Shown piece by piece: positions 44,841 through 58,160 of a DNA stretch of 64,000 nucleotides. Position 1 is the stretch's first letter. Each line of letters opens with the position of its first letter. A program made the position numbers and the translations under genes. The notes below the pieces were generated by a model. It was not told the DNA's origin. It saw nothing but the letters and a program-made list of their open reading frames with translations, and searched no databases. The stretch is from Ischnura elegans (Eukaryota; Arthropoda; Insecta; Odonata; Coenagrionidae), in assembly GCF_921293095.1 (NCBI RefSeq), contig NC_060257.1:93051449-93115448 (forward strand), read 5' to 3'.

Positions 44841-47800
44841 TAGCCATCGTCTGTTTGGTGGTCCAGTCAAGAGGCCATTGTCGTCTTCTGTTGACACCCC
44901 ACCTCCCCGTGGTGCATTGGCTGCGTGTGCGCAAGAATGGCTGTGTGTGTGTCTGGGTGTGAGTCTAGCTCAACAAAACCCTTTCCGTCCCCTCCCATCT
45001 GAACTTGGAGGATCTAAAGAAGGACTCCAAATCTGCAGTATTTGACCCTCAACATCCGAGATTGTCTCGTTTTCCGCCCCGACCTCTCCCTCTTTGGCAC
45101 TAGTCGCTGTGAGGTGCCACAGTATTCGAGGCTGACTGAGGCGGCTGACATTCTCTTGTAGCTGTTTTTATTTCCATGTCGCCCCAAAGTGCAAGTGGAT
45201 GACGCACTTCTTTATAATTTTTGTTTGTGACTTTGTTTTGTCCAGGGTTGTTGTCCATTCCATTGATATTAAAGCCGACTTTCCCCTCTTTCTGAGGGTT
45301 GCAACTCGTCTGGCCTCACGAGGGCTGCTCATTGCTCAAACCATTCTGATGGTTGTGCGAAGCATCGCAGCGATCAAAATTTGTTGTCTTCACATTGATT
45401 TGGTGTAGAGGGGATGTGAGGATGAGGACTGTGTGGATGGCTGAGGTGCATTGTATTGATGGTGCCCTCATGAACGTAGTTTGCGTATTATCACAAGTGA
45501 TACCCATATGAGTGAGGCCTAAATTGAGGTAAATAGAAAGTAATGACCAAATTGGTGGGTCTTTCACACAGATTTTTTAAAAATTGGATGTATTTAATCT
45601 AATTTTCGTGTGCAAGAAGTAGTTTTAACTTTTTAAAATCACGTGATGGGATGCAAGAGCTTATTAATTGATAGGTTGCAGATTTTTTGGTATATTTTCA
45701 TAAATTAATGAGAGTAAGAATTGGTACCTTCTGGAAGATTCCTTTGCACCGTGACTAAGGCTTTATCTATTAACTCTCATTTTTACAAGTTATTTGTGAA
45801 GATGACAGTTTTCATGGCTGTGTACAATTGAATCTTGTGAAGCAAACCAATTTTTTCCATTTTACGACTGTACATTTGTGTATTGTCTGTTTTACTTCAA
45901 TCCGTTGATCTTTTTATGAAATTCATATTTGTGCATTAGCTCTTTATTAAGAGTGGATAGGGATTAAGATATTTTGTTATCTTGTTGTCAATATATGTTT
46001 CAGCCATCTGTATTGCATCTTGGTCCATCGGAATTAATGCACAAATTTTTAATGCTTGTCTAAAATATCATTTTTTAAGTTGAATTTTCAACTGTTCAAC
46101 GTAATTTTAAATGGATTTTATCTTGTGCCACAATTTCTTTTCAACCATTACCCTGCCATCAGCTCAAGCCTTGCCATGGATGCTCATTCTGACCATGTTT
46201 TCATAGCATAGTGTGGAATTATGAAATGCAGTGTTTTAATTTTTATAGCTCCTTAGCTTTTTGTGGGGTGTTATTGTATGCAAGTCTCGCTATTAAAATC
46301 TTAAACAGTCATCTAGTCCATAAACATTGAAAATCAATCCTGAAAAGCCGTGGTCAGTGAAAATAGGTTGGATGAGAATTGAAAATGGTGAAAACAATTG
46401 GTGAGATTGGCATATTCCCTTCCTGATTGATTTGGCTGGCAGTGAAAGGGTCTTTCCAAAGGGTTTTATCTGTTTACATATTTTAGTTGCCCATGTTTCT
46501 GCTATTGACATTTAAAAAATGTAAATTCTGATTAATCTGCTGAAGTGCAGTGAAAATTGTGATGCTTAAAATGCCACGTATGTTTGGAATAAATTCAGGA
46601 GAGGAAATTTGACGTATTGTAATGGAATGCGATGGGTCTTTTTCAGTTACATATTTCAATGCACATTTTAATGCATTTTGGCTCACAGAGCTATCATGAG
46701 ACACAAGTGCATGGCATTTGCGCTGCATCCTTGGCTGTTGAGGATGGAGGAGAGGTGTGAGGCATTTGCGCAGAGGGGAGGAAACAACAAGGGGAGGGGG
46801 TGGGCGCGACGTGCGTACTCCCCCTCCTCAATCTCGTCAAATCCTCCCCTCCTGTTTCTCCATGTCTGTGGATCTGATCATTGATGCTGATGGATCTGTG
46901 GGTGCAAATGATGCATCGTACACGTTAAAATAATTTTGCAAAGTGCAATTGTATTTTATTAAATCAAATTTCAATCATGAATATGCTGATTTGATATGGT
47001 TAAACTAGGCCGGCTCGTGCATCTGTATTTGAGTGCTTTCCGCTGTAGTACGTCACTGGGAAGTCTGAGTTACTGTGTGTGTCCGGGAATCTGAATTTTG
47101 AATCAATCTCTCGAAAAACATTTTGGTGCAAAGTAAATTTCACGAGAGTTTTTAAGTTTGAGTGAAACTTTTAGAAAGCTACAACCCGCAATGCACGACT
47201 ATGAATTTTTCTGTCTCGCTTAAGGTTTGCTCCAATGAATTCTTATGAATGGCGAATTGCATTCAACACCAAACATTTCAAGTAACTGTGGAAGGTGGAT
47301 CACGGCAGGGAGATGTCGTTATATTATTTTTTTAAATAGCACTTTTCCGCTAATTTTGTACTGGTGTGCACGGATTTTGACATGTGTACTAGACGCTTTA
47401 TTTTATGACGACATAAAAGTGGAAAGTGCCAACCGGAAAAAAATTTGTAGGAAAGTGAAATTGTTTCTATTTACTGTACTTATTTGAACCTCCAATCCCC
47501 AATGACATATGTGGATAGATATGTTGTCTGAGAAAAGTGATGACCCTGAGCTATGGATGAAAGCGATAGATAGAATAGTGGATTACTTGTTTCATTTTTG
47601 AGGAATTTGTTGATTCCTATGTTGAATTTGTGGGATGAAAGTTTCAAAGGCACTTTGTTGAGTTGTCTTGTCTGGGGATTTTCTATTTGGTCATTCTCTG
47701 TGTTGGTCTTGGGGTCAGAAGTGGGAATTGCCACGTATTGCAGTGTCCACCAATTTTATTCTGTCGTCAATGCAGGTTGAGTTTGAAAAATTAAGCGGCC

Positions 47801-48215
47801 CATATTTTTCTGTCTGTTAGTCTTTCGAGACAATAGAATTCAAGGCATTAACTGTTTTGCAGGTGATGTCACCAACTGCTGGCGAGGGTCTCACAGCATC
47901 TGCGCTGCCTTGCTCTTCATCCTCACATATTGCTTACACTCTAGTGATCCATACCTGCCCTCAATGAGTTAATCAACCAGAACTTTAATGTCATCATCAA
48001 CTCATAAAATGTGGGGGAAATCTTTGAAATTTTTCATACTAAAATTATGAGAGAGTTGCTGAACCAAAGGGGATGAATTTTCGTTTTCATCCATTTTTTC
48101 CTTACCTTCCCATTGCATCCCATTGACATTGAGTGTCTTGGCAGAGTTTCGATTTTGGCTCTGGATGAACTAACAAACAATTTGGTGCGAAAGCTTCCGC
48201 GGTGCGCCGTTAATG

Positions 48216-48392
48216 ATGTTGGCTGCATTTTCTGGGTTTCACTGCGTCGTGGTTGTGCTGGAGACAGCAGTTTCTGCTGCATTCCAGCAGGCATCTTTAA
48301 CTCCAACCTGAAGATGCCTGCTGTATTGCATGAGAAACTGTTGTCTCCAACACAACCACGACGCAGTGAAACCCAGAAAATGCAGCCTACAT
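48216..48392. repeat. Near-palindromic foldback element, 177 bp
   Basis: Two arms of about 80 bp: GGCTGCATTTTCTGGGTTTC, then ACTGCGTCGTGGTTGTG, and so on to GCAGGCATCTT, then about 13 bp of loop and the complementary arm with only a few mismatches. The ends are ATGT(T/A)GGCTGC. No clear target duplication. It could be a MITE; as RNA it would form a long hairpin. Confidence 0.75.
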
Positions 48393-50720
48393 AAATAAAC
48401 AACATTTCTGAAAAAATTACTGATTCTATCATTCTAAATATTTTAGCATTATAATCTGTTGGCTCTTATACATTTATATATATTCTCATACATATCATTA
48501 TGCATTTGATTTTGATATGTTGGCATGGATGTATCCTGCAAAAGTGAGCCTTTTACACTTGCTAAAAATGTATTGATGAAATCATGGAGAACTTGTTGAG
48601 ACTCGGGCCAAGTATTGTTCGGTCTTAGATAACTTCTATGAATCGAATTTGGAACTATCTCACAAATTCAAATGAAGTTTTTCAAGTGGGTCATTGTTGT
48701 TGTGAGCTTCTTTTCAAATTACAAGTCGTGCTTATTCATTTGAGTAACAGGATTATCTATTGATTCAGAGGTTTAATTCTGAATAAGGAATCTCTAATGA
48801 GCACTTATAACAGTACTAAGTTGGGACCCCTGGAGCCATCATTGTTATGTGAAACGGTTATTTTTGTGCCATCATTGGAGTGATCTCTGCATTTGAAGGG
48901 GATGGAAATATTGATGGGCTTCACCTTGCAATCTGAAGAAAGTAGGGAAAAGAGGCAATTGGTGTGTGCGATTGCTATGATGTTGTTGATAATTGCTGCT
49001 GGAGTGAATGTAATGTTGCTTGGCAGGGCCAGAAATAGCTGCAATTCACTAGCCAGCCAGCTAAATACCTTGTGATCAGGGTTCTTCTTGTGTATCTTTG
49101 GATGATGGCTTTATTTTCAGTATTCATGTATTAGCTATTTTCTGCAAAACACATAGAATTGTTGAATCCCATTTTAGTTTTATCACTTAAGATTAAGGGA
49201 CGATTGTATGAATCATTTGAGTGGATCCTCAAGCCCGTGGCTTTATCTTGGGTGAGCTCTACCCTCACCAACCTTGATGCTGATGGAAGGGCACACACAA
49301 ACTTTTGTAATTTTCCACACTTTAATCACACTGACACTGATCTAGGTTTTCAACAGATAACAGTCATTTTGAGCTTAATATCATGAGTAGGCCTTGCAGT
49401 TTAATAGCACTCTACAAATTCACAGTTGTATCCTGATTGCAGAGTGTTTATACAAATTCTTGTAGTCATTGTAGGTAAAAAAAAGACTAAGCCTGTTCTA
49501 TGGTCATCAATTTAAACATCGAATTACAGGTGCTAACATATTAATTGAAACTAACTGACAGATTCAAAAAATGTGTTTTTTAATGGAAATTGTTTTTGGG
49601 TTGATGGCAACATTTTAGTAGGCTGTGTGTGTTCTCATTGGACATACCGTTGAACTTCTTTCTTCGTACACATTTTTCTTCATCTCATAGCCGAGTATTT
49701 TGATGGTGCTAGTGTGTTGTTCAATTCTATTTTGCTCTTGTTGCATGCCACCAAACTTAAATTTCTGTGTAAGTTGAATGGATTAGGAGTTTCATCATGT
49801 ACTAGGACTTTAAAGTACATTTATTCGTTAACATTGAGTAGTTGTGGGGGGCGAACTTTTAATTGTCACATTTTGGATTCCTCGGTGATTTTGCGGTGTC
49901 CCCTTTCACAATCACCCTCCCTCGTCTGGATCACTTTTGCTTTGGGTCCTCCATGAAGAAAGCCATTATGATTTGTCCCCACTCCATCATTTGTGATGTT
50001 TTCTGTACCTGCATGATGGTACACATACCACTTAGTTTCCTTACTAAGCAACGTGGTGAAGCAGTGAATGTTTATTGAGAGTAAATTCTTGACTGTTAAA
50101 GTTTTTAAAAGTTTATCCTTATAACTGTTTAATCAAACCTATGCATGTGTTGTGATAAATGGACCCATTCCCTTTAGAAGCACCCATGTGGCACCGACCA
50201 CTGTACTTAAAAAAGGGAAATGAAGGGATTCCCAATCAGACATGTTGTTTACGTTCTCATAGTTCCTTGTAAATTGACGAACAAAATGGGATTTGGTTGT
50301 GTCATAATTGTGTAAATTTTCAAAACACACACATTTCAATTCTGTTGTTATTTTCATTTGGAGGAGGAGGTCTCTCCTCTCTGGATGTGTTTATGATTGG
50401 GATTGGGCGTTTATGTGGTGTGTGCACACGTTTGCGGTTGATGATGCCAAGTTTTGTATTATAATATGTACTGGGAATCAATGCCCATGTTACTGTTACC
50501 AGTTGACGTGTAAAAAGAGAGTGAGGCGATGAGACATTAATCTTCCTTCACGGATAATGGAAGTACTGCCTCTGAACTACCTATTTAAGTAAGAATAATG
50601 AGAGATTTTTAAACAAATGTATAGTGTATGTTGCTGTTTATTTTGTCCTGAATTCTCTCTGTGTCTTCCGTAAGAAATTTTATTGTAATGACTGAAGATT
50701 TCATTTGTCAAAATGTTATA

Positions 50721-50726
50721 AATAAA
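50721..50726 (+). terminator. usp: Candidate poly(A) signal AATAAA
   Basis: The most distal canonical signal in the possible usp 3' UTR. Usage is unproven. Confidence 0.3.
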
Positions 50727-51846
50727 ACATCTAATTATATCAATGATTAATTGTGGTTGATTGATTTTCCTTGATACATAAATGGAGAACTTAAATCTAT
50801 CGATGGATAGTAATGATAATGATGAAAATAAGGATTGTTAAAATTTCAGATGTAAGGAAGTAATTAAAATTAGGAAATAAGGATCCTGAGAACAATTGCA
50901 AATGCAAATGTTTAATTATTGAAAAACTTACTATATGTTTCTAAGCCCTCCATGTGTGTTGCATGATGAAGAAAATGTCTTTTGTTTCTTTTATTTGAGA
51001 TGTAGTCCATAAGTATTGGGCATTTGGCGGAATGGAGTGGATAGGTGCGTGGACATTCTTGCCGTGCTCCCAAAGGGTTGTGGGCTTTTAGTCCAATCTG
51101 GCCTTTGGGCAGCATTGGATATTCTGTCCGAGTAAGGTCGTCTGTGTAATGCAACTGCCCCTCCCTCTCAGAATGTGTCGACAAAATCATGTGCTCAGTC
51201 GGACTGAACTGCTTATTCAAGTAAGAATCATGTGAGATATCACAACCATCTGCCCTCCTGAAGGACTGAATTTCAATATGTATTTTCTGCATTGATTTTT
51301 CCTGTGTGCATATAAAGTTCTTTGGTGCAATCAAAGTCAAAAAAACTGTTCCTGTTACGGCCTTAACTTAATGGAGATGTTTAACAAATTATTTAGATTT
51401 TATGCAAGCTCACTGAAGAAAGGACTTTTTAACCTATCACAATTGGGATTACCTTCTCTAGGAATACGATGAGTTAATACATATCGGTGGTAAACATCAT
51501 GTTTGTCCCGTTTGAGTGCCGAGTGAAGTCTGTGGTTTGGGCTGCGGGCATGTCCAAACTCTGTAATAATAATGTTTATTGTTCCCAGAGGTCACATGTA
51601 CTGCCGACAATGGAAGCTGTTAAAATAATAATAACTACAATAAATAATAAGATGTGTGAAATAGCTAGAAATTTTTGTATCAATTGGATAAAAATCACTC
51701 AGATTCCATCATGAAGTCCTTCAGACGATAGAAATTGTTGCTCATTAAGTACTAATTCAGAGCATTCTTGCAAGTGGAAGACAGAAGACATAACAGTGGA
51801 TGGCTAAGTTATAATTTGTTATAGATTTTGGATAGAGAGAAAGGGG

Positions 51847-51886
51847 GGGTTTAGAGGGATGGAAAATGCTAAAGAATGAAATGAAC
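51847..51886 (+). repeat. Exact 40-bp direct repeat, copy 1
   Basis: Begins GGGTTTAGAGGGATGG and ends GAATGAAATGAAC. An identical copy is at 52961-53000, 1114 bp downstream. Confidence 0.85.
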
Positions 51887-52960
51887 TTTTTGACTGTGTG
51901 TGCTGAGTAGTATTTCCGGTGTACATTATTAGTCGCTGTGGTTGCGCGATTATGAACATAACTTCCTATTTTTTTGTTAAGTACTCAATGGTTCATTGGT
52001 TAGCTTCACAGTTTCTGCAAGCAATATTCAGCTCTGGTCTCCACGTTTGTCTGATTGGGTATCCCATGTTGCGGTTGAACGTCTTTTCTGCTAACTTCTC
52101 GTTCTCGATAGCCTCTTTGGTTAATGGATCGTTTTATAAATTGGATCCTCAAAGAATCTTGGTGACATCAACCAGTACCATCATATTGGGTTGGTTGATG
52201 GGCGGGGCCCAGAGAACTGAGAGAACTGAGCAAAACTAGCATTTAAAGTACAGCCGACTCCCAATCATCCATCCGTGTTGCAGGTTAGCCATGCTTGAGT
52301 TTACACAGTGACAGTGTAGTACCCGACGTCTCGCACTGGATTTGCAGTATCCGTGCAAAATCACTGCACGAATCTCTTTCCTTGATCTTGCAGCCACGGA
52401 TGCATGGTTTTCGGAAACCAGGTATTATGTGGAGAAGTAGGAATTATACAATAGGAAGAAGTAGGAACATAGAATCACGTTATCACCACTGAAAAGATCG
52501 CAGTTGGGAAAAGAAAGCTATCTACAATGATGGACAATGTGCGTGAATAATAGTAAATTTTTTTATTTTAGTAAATTGTGAAAACTAATGAAACTAAAGT
52601 GAAAGTTTGCATTATTTGTGCTTTCTGATTTTTCGTGCCATCCCTCCCTCCCCATCAATAGCCCATTACGATAATCGGAATTTCTGTGCATGGGCATCAA
52701 GATATTCATTTCGGGGATTTATTGAAGTGTTGTGAAGATGTACATGAAGAAAAATCAAATATGCATTTGCAATGCTGAAAATTACACTGGACGGCATGAA
52801 AATCGCAATGTTAAGTAAAATGCCCTCCAGAATCTGAATATGACCTCCGTTTTTCCCCATCACACACCGTTTTCGGGGGAGCACCCCCCTCATATTTTTA
52901 TCACTTTTTGATGATTTTGTGGAATGAAAAGGATTATTTTTGCATTTACATTGCTACTAA

Positions 52961-53000
52961 GGGTTTAGAGGGATGGAAAATGCTAAAGAATGAAATGAAC
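52961..53000 (+). repeat. Exact 40-bp direct repeat, copy 2
   Basis: Identical to 51847-51886; similarity ends sharply on both sides. Confidence 0.85.
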
Positions 53001-53659
53001 ACTTAGGGGGCATTAGGGGCCCCTGAGAATTGTATAAAAATGATTGATTTTGCCTTTTTTTTGCAATTTGCCATGTGTTTTCTAAATTTTACAGCTTCCA
53101 TTTTACCTCATCCTTCCTCGAATGATGAAAATATTTATCATCAAGAATAGTAATAATAACAGTAGTAATAAGATATTTTGCTTCATAATATGGCAACGAT
53201 AATAAAAAAATTTGTAGCAATAGTTCGGAAGATTCACTTCACTATGCTGGAGCTTGCAATCACTTGCCTGCTCAGGTTTGGACATATGTAATTTATAAAT
53301 TTTACGTTGGCTGCCAATTTTGCAACCAGGAAAAGAATTAGACTCCAAGGGTTTACTGCATTATTTGTCACAGTAGTTTGACTAAATGGTTCAAAAGTGA
53401 ATCATTACCATTTGCTGTCACCATGGTTTGGCTTGATTCTCACTGTCTATCTATGGATTGTTGCTTTTGTATGACTTCTACCTTTGGGTTCTCCTGCTAA
53501 AGTAAGCATATAATTCATTTTCCTAAAATACCTTCAGCAACAGCTATACTCTAGGGTTAAACATTGATTCGAGAGACTTTGAACCACAGCCGGGACCAGG
53601 TGATACTCGCACCGATGATAAAGAGTGGTCCGATGATTCAGCTAATCGACTACCTCAAC

Positions 53660-54060
53660 TCGTGTAATTGTTTTAGAAGTACAAAATTTCGATTTCAATG
53701 TTTTTTTATAAAAAATAAAAATTTTATTTCTCGTGAAGAGAGAAACTTTTATTTCAAGTAGCAGAATTATTTATAATTTCTTTAGGGAAATTTGCAAATT
53801 AATCGTATTTCTTTTAAGGAAGTTTAAGAGTTCAATTTCATAAATAAAACTGAAGTTTTCATATCGAATAATTAAAAAATATGTCGATTTCAAATAGAAA
53901 TAAATTTCATGACTCCTAAAGTCTAATTCATTTGAATAAGTTTTTTTACATTATGATGTTTCTTCAGTTCTAAATTTTATGAAAATTTTAAGATTCTCTT
54001 GCGAATGGTTATTATGGCAGTAAAATTTTCATTTTATCAGGAAGTCTATAATAACGATTT
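53660..54060. repeat. AT-rich satellite, about 200-bp monomers
   Basis: A recurring module (TTTTAAGGAAGTNNAAAA, NGATTTCAA, then AAATAAAATTTT) occurs near 53671, 53813 and 54038. The same phase and spacing are found at 60929, 61079 and 61302, so this block matches about 60929-61330 of the larger array. Confidence 0.6.
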
Positions 54061-54282
54061 CAAGGTTTTGAAAACGAAATTCGTTTCATATTTAAATTAC
54101 ATATGATAACAAGTTTTCATAATTGTTTTCTTAAAATATTTCATAAAACATCAAAATATATTTCATTTTTATCACTAACGTCTTCGTAATTATATCATAA
54201 AATTTAAACGAGAATCAAAAATTCAATATATCGAATCGACGTAAATAATCTCAAAACACGTACCTAACTTAAATTTTTTTGG

Positions 54283-57050
54283 TCATAATTGTCAAGTATA
54301 ATTTCTAGATACAATACGAAATACGAAAGGATACAAGAGAGAATACGAAAAGGTACGGAGAGATACGAAAAGATACGAAGGAAAACCCTCAATTATACAT
54401 ATTTGAGAACATTCAAAACTTCCTCCAATTGGGGACCATAAAAACTGAAATATACAGCTTAATTCCGTGGTGATAGGAAAGTGATCAAGATTGACACAGA
54501 AAAGTTTCGCGAATCGAAAAAATTGCCAAATGACGATCCGAACAAATATCACAAATAACGTAACTTATAACTTGAAAAAACAAACTCAAAATTTGAAAAT
54601 TTGTATTTTACGTCGTGAATGAAAACTCATTATGATTTCCTTCACCGACCAAGAAATCTTTTCGGAATAGCAAAATATGCAAAATTACGATTTTAAATTT
54701 TACAAATCTCACATGTAATTTGTGTGTACGCTTAGAAAAATTCAAATTTAGCGTTTTTTACATTAATGAAAAAACGAAATGTGTCTCATTTAATTTCCTC
54801 TGATTTTCATTATTGTTATTCAGAAAATCATCAAAATATATTCCATTTTTTTAAACGTCATATAATATCAATACGTAATTATCTAAATAATATTCAATCG
54901 AGAATCGAAATAATTGAATGAACCAATCGAGATAAAAAAATCTCTAAACATGTATCTTGAAATTTTTTGTCTTTATTGTCAAATATAATTTCTGAACGCG
55001 ATAAAAAACGCAAGGATGCAATAAAGTGCCGAGAAATGAAAAAAATATACGAAGGAATACGAAAAGATACGAAGGAAAAACCTCAATTATACATATTTGA
55101 GAATATTCAAAACTTCCTCCAATTGGGGACCATAAAAACTGAATCATACAATTTCATTCCGTGGATGATAAGAAAGTGTTCACAATTGACACAGAAAAAT
55201 TTTGCGAATCGAAAAATGCCAAATGACGATTCGACAAAAATATATCACATATCACGTAACATGTAACATGAAAAGCCAAACCCAAAATTTAAAAATTTGT
55301 ATTTCATGTCGTGAGCGATAACTCATTATTTGCATCACCGACCAAGAAATCTTTTCAGAATTGGTAAATATGCAAAATGACGATTTTTAATTTTACAAAT
55401 CTCACACATGGAATTTGTCTGTACGCACAGAAAAATTCAAATTTAGCTTTTTGTTATATTAATGAAAAAACGAAATGGGTCTCATTAAAATGTCCTTGAT
55501 AACAAGTTTTCATTATTTTTTTCAGAAAAACATTTAAATATTTTTCATTTCTATCAATACGTAATTATATCTTTGAAATTCAATCGAGAATGATAAAATT
55601 CAATAAAACGGATCGAGATAAAAATCTCTAAAACGTATCATGAAATTTTTTGTCATAATTGTCAAATATAATTTATGGTACAAAATACGAAAAGATACGT
55701 AATAGTGCGAAGAGATACGAAAATATACTAAGGAATACGAAAAGGTACGAAAGGATATGAAAAGATACGAAGAAATACGAAGATAAATCTAAAATGAGCA
55801 TTATAGAATATTCAAAATGTCGTCTAATTTGGGACCATAAAAACTCAATTATAGCGTTTCTTTGCGTGAATTTGCAATCAGAATTCTTTTGCGAACCGAA
55901 AAGCTGCCAAATGGCGTTTCGAATCAAAAATATCACAAATCACGTACATAAATACTTGAAAATACAACCTCAAAATTTAAAAATTTGTATTCATGTCGTG
56001 AACGATAACTCATTATTATTTGCTTCACCGACCAAGAATTTTTTCCTTATCGCAAAGTATGCAAAATGACGTTTTACAATTCTACAAATGTCATATATGC
56101 AACTTACAACCGACCAAAAATCTTTTCAGAATCGGTGAATATTGAAAATGACGATTTTAAATTTTACAATTGTCACACACGTAATTCGTGTGTACGCACA
56201 CAAAAATTTAAATGTAGCGTTTTGTTACGTTAATGAAAAAACGAAATATGTCTCATTTAAATTTCCTTTGATAAAATGTTTTCATAATTATTTTCCGGTA
56301 AAACCTCAAAACCATTTTTATCATTAACGTCTTATCAACACGAAATCATATCATTGAAATTCAATCGAGAATCGAAAAAATGAATGAAACGAATCCAAAT
56401 AAAAAATCGTAAAACATGGATTTTGAAATTCTTTTGTCCTGATGGTCAAGAATGATTTCTATATGCGATACAAATTTCGCAAATATACGAAAAATTGCGA
56501 AGAGATACAAGAATATACGAAGGAATACTAAAAGGATACGAAAAGATACGAAAGGTTACGAAAAGATACGGAGAGATAACAAAAGATACGAAGGAAACCC
56601 TCAATTATACATATTTGAGAACATTCAAAACTTCCTCCATTTATGGACATTGAAAACTCAATTATACCGTTTCATTCCGTGGATGATAAGAAAGTATTCG
56701 AGAATGACCTAAAAAGTTTTGCGAATAGAGAAATGCCAAATGACGATTCGAAAAAAATATCACAAATCACGTAGCTTATAACTTGAAAAGCCAAACTCAA
56801 AATTTAAAAATTTGTATTTTATGTCGTGAGCGATAACTCATTATTTGCTTCACCGACAAAGAAATCTTTTCAGAATTGATAAATATGCAAAATGACGATT
56901 TTTAATTTTACAAATCTCACACATGTAATTTGTGTGTACGCACACAAAAAATCAAATTCAGCGTTTTGTGACATTAATGAAAATACCAAATGTGTCTTAT
57001 TTTAATTTCCTTGGATAACAAGTTTTCATAATTTTTTTTCAGAGGAACAT
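54283..57050. repeat. Tandem repeat of 690-825-bp units with GATACGAA-rich blocks
   Basis: Four consecutive units, marked by ATTCAAAA(C/T) at 54411, 55104, 55809 and 56633. Each has a run of degenerate ATACGAAAAG-type repeats, then CTCAATTATACATATTTGAG, then CACCGACCAAGAAATCTTTT and TCAATCGAGAATCG. A further partial unit follows at 57920-58160 beyond an insertion. Frames through it (R/K/Y-rich) are a by-product of the repeat. Confidence 0.75.
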
Positions 57051-57057
57051 CATACTT

Positions 57058-57909
57058 CCCAGACGGCACAGAACCCTCCGTATCTAATTCGTATGTACAT
57101 AGTACCCATTGACTCCAGGGATACTATGCCGCTCAGTCGCTTTTCGTCAATGGATAATTTCCATTCGCGGCCTGTCGACGAAGCGCGTACGCAGCATGCG
57201 AATGTCCGCTATGAAGCACGTACGATAGGATACGAAGCGCGCAGGATGCATTAATATCCCGAAGCCACTTCTATCTTAAAATTACATCCAAATAATTACA
57301 GCGAGAAAGAGTACATACCTCACAGTTTTTCGTAGGGGTGAAATGTTTTCTTTCCATCGCCCAAATGCACTTCTTCTTCAACTCAGGATCTTTTGGAAAG
57401 CTAAAAACTTGAATCATGTCCCGGAGTTTCCATTACATCCCGACAATACACACACGAAAGGCATTTTTAACAAAAATATCTCACAAACACGTTTCTGAAG
57501 CCCAGTGAATGAAATTAAAGAATAAGGGAAACTTCACCATTACCAGACACTCTATTTTTCACAAACTTAACCACAAAAATCCCTGAAATGTGGTGAGACG
57601 TGACGTAAACGATGCGATCTCCAACGGCTTGTGTGGGCTTGTGCCAGCTTGTGAAGGCATGTGATCTTTCTAGGAGGATATGGCACGATGGCAACACCCG
57701 CGAAAGAAAATAGTCCCAGACCGAATACAGTTTTATCGATGAGATACAATTTTATAGATTCATATGAATTTGCCAGTCCTCTTGCATCTTTTTTCGTCAT
57801 TAGGGGAAATAAAGAAACAAAACCTTTTTAGTAACGTCCTAAGCGCGAATTTTGTATATTGATGGTCCACCCTCGTATTCAGGTACGAAAACTTCCTGTG
57901 CCGTCTGGG
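57058..57909. mobile_element. TIR-bounded insertion in the satellite, 852 bp
   Basis: Ends CCCAGACGGCACAG and its exact complement CTGTGCCGTCTGGG. Satellite sequence is found on either side. The target duplication is unclear (TT at most). No transposase frame. The superfamily is not assigned. Confidence 0.65.
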
Positions 57910-58160
57910 TTACATTCCATTTTTCTTATTTACGTCTTATCCGAAATTATATTCCATTTTTATCATTAACGTCTCATCAATACGTAATTATATCTTTAAA
58001 ATTCAATCGAGAATCGAAAAAATTGAATGAAACGAATCGAGATAAAAAATCGCAAAACATGTATTTTGAATTTTTTTGTATTAATTGTCAAATATAATTT
58101 CTATATACGATACAAAATACGCAAAGATACGAAAAAGTGCGAAGAGTCATAAGAAAATAT
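57910..58160. repeat. Partial unit of the 690-825-bp tandem repeat
   Basis: Contains TATATTCCATTTTTATCATT, ACGTAATTATATC, TTCAATCGAGAATCG and GATACGAAAA in the order of the array at 54283-57050. Confidence 0.65.

Larger units (their letters stand above)
44841..50740 (+). other. usp: Probable usp 3' UTR and downstream sequence
   Basis: No domain-bearing frame follows the stop. Canonical AATAAA words occur at 46589, 48394 and 50721, so the 3' UTR could be 1.8, 3.6 or 5.9 kb. The last one lies in a TATAAATAAAACATC context. Which is used cannot be decided from sequence. A hairpin element lies at 48216-48392. Confidence 0.35.
50741..53560. other. Non-coding, no gene recognised
   Basis: Short frames without domains on both strands. 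The only notable structure is an exact 40-bp direct repeat (51847-51886 and 52961-53000). Confidence 0.5.

Noticed and set aside
44445..44897. Antisense frames of about 150 codons over the last usp exon
   Set aside because: They mirror the GC-rich coding exon, have no domain and cross its splice acceptor.
56452..56712. Basic, repeat-containing protein (R/K/Y-rich)
   Set aside because: The frame is created by degenerate GATACGAA minirepeats in a satellite; neighbouring units break the frame.
54283..57050. CRISPR-like array
   Set aside because: Regularly recurring blocks are long diverged tandem units in eukaryotic DNA, not short identical repeats with unique spacers.
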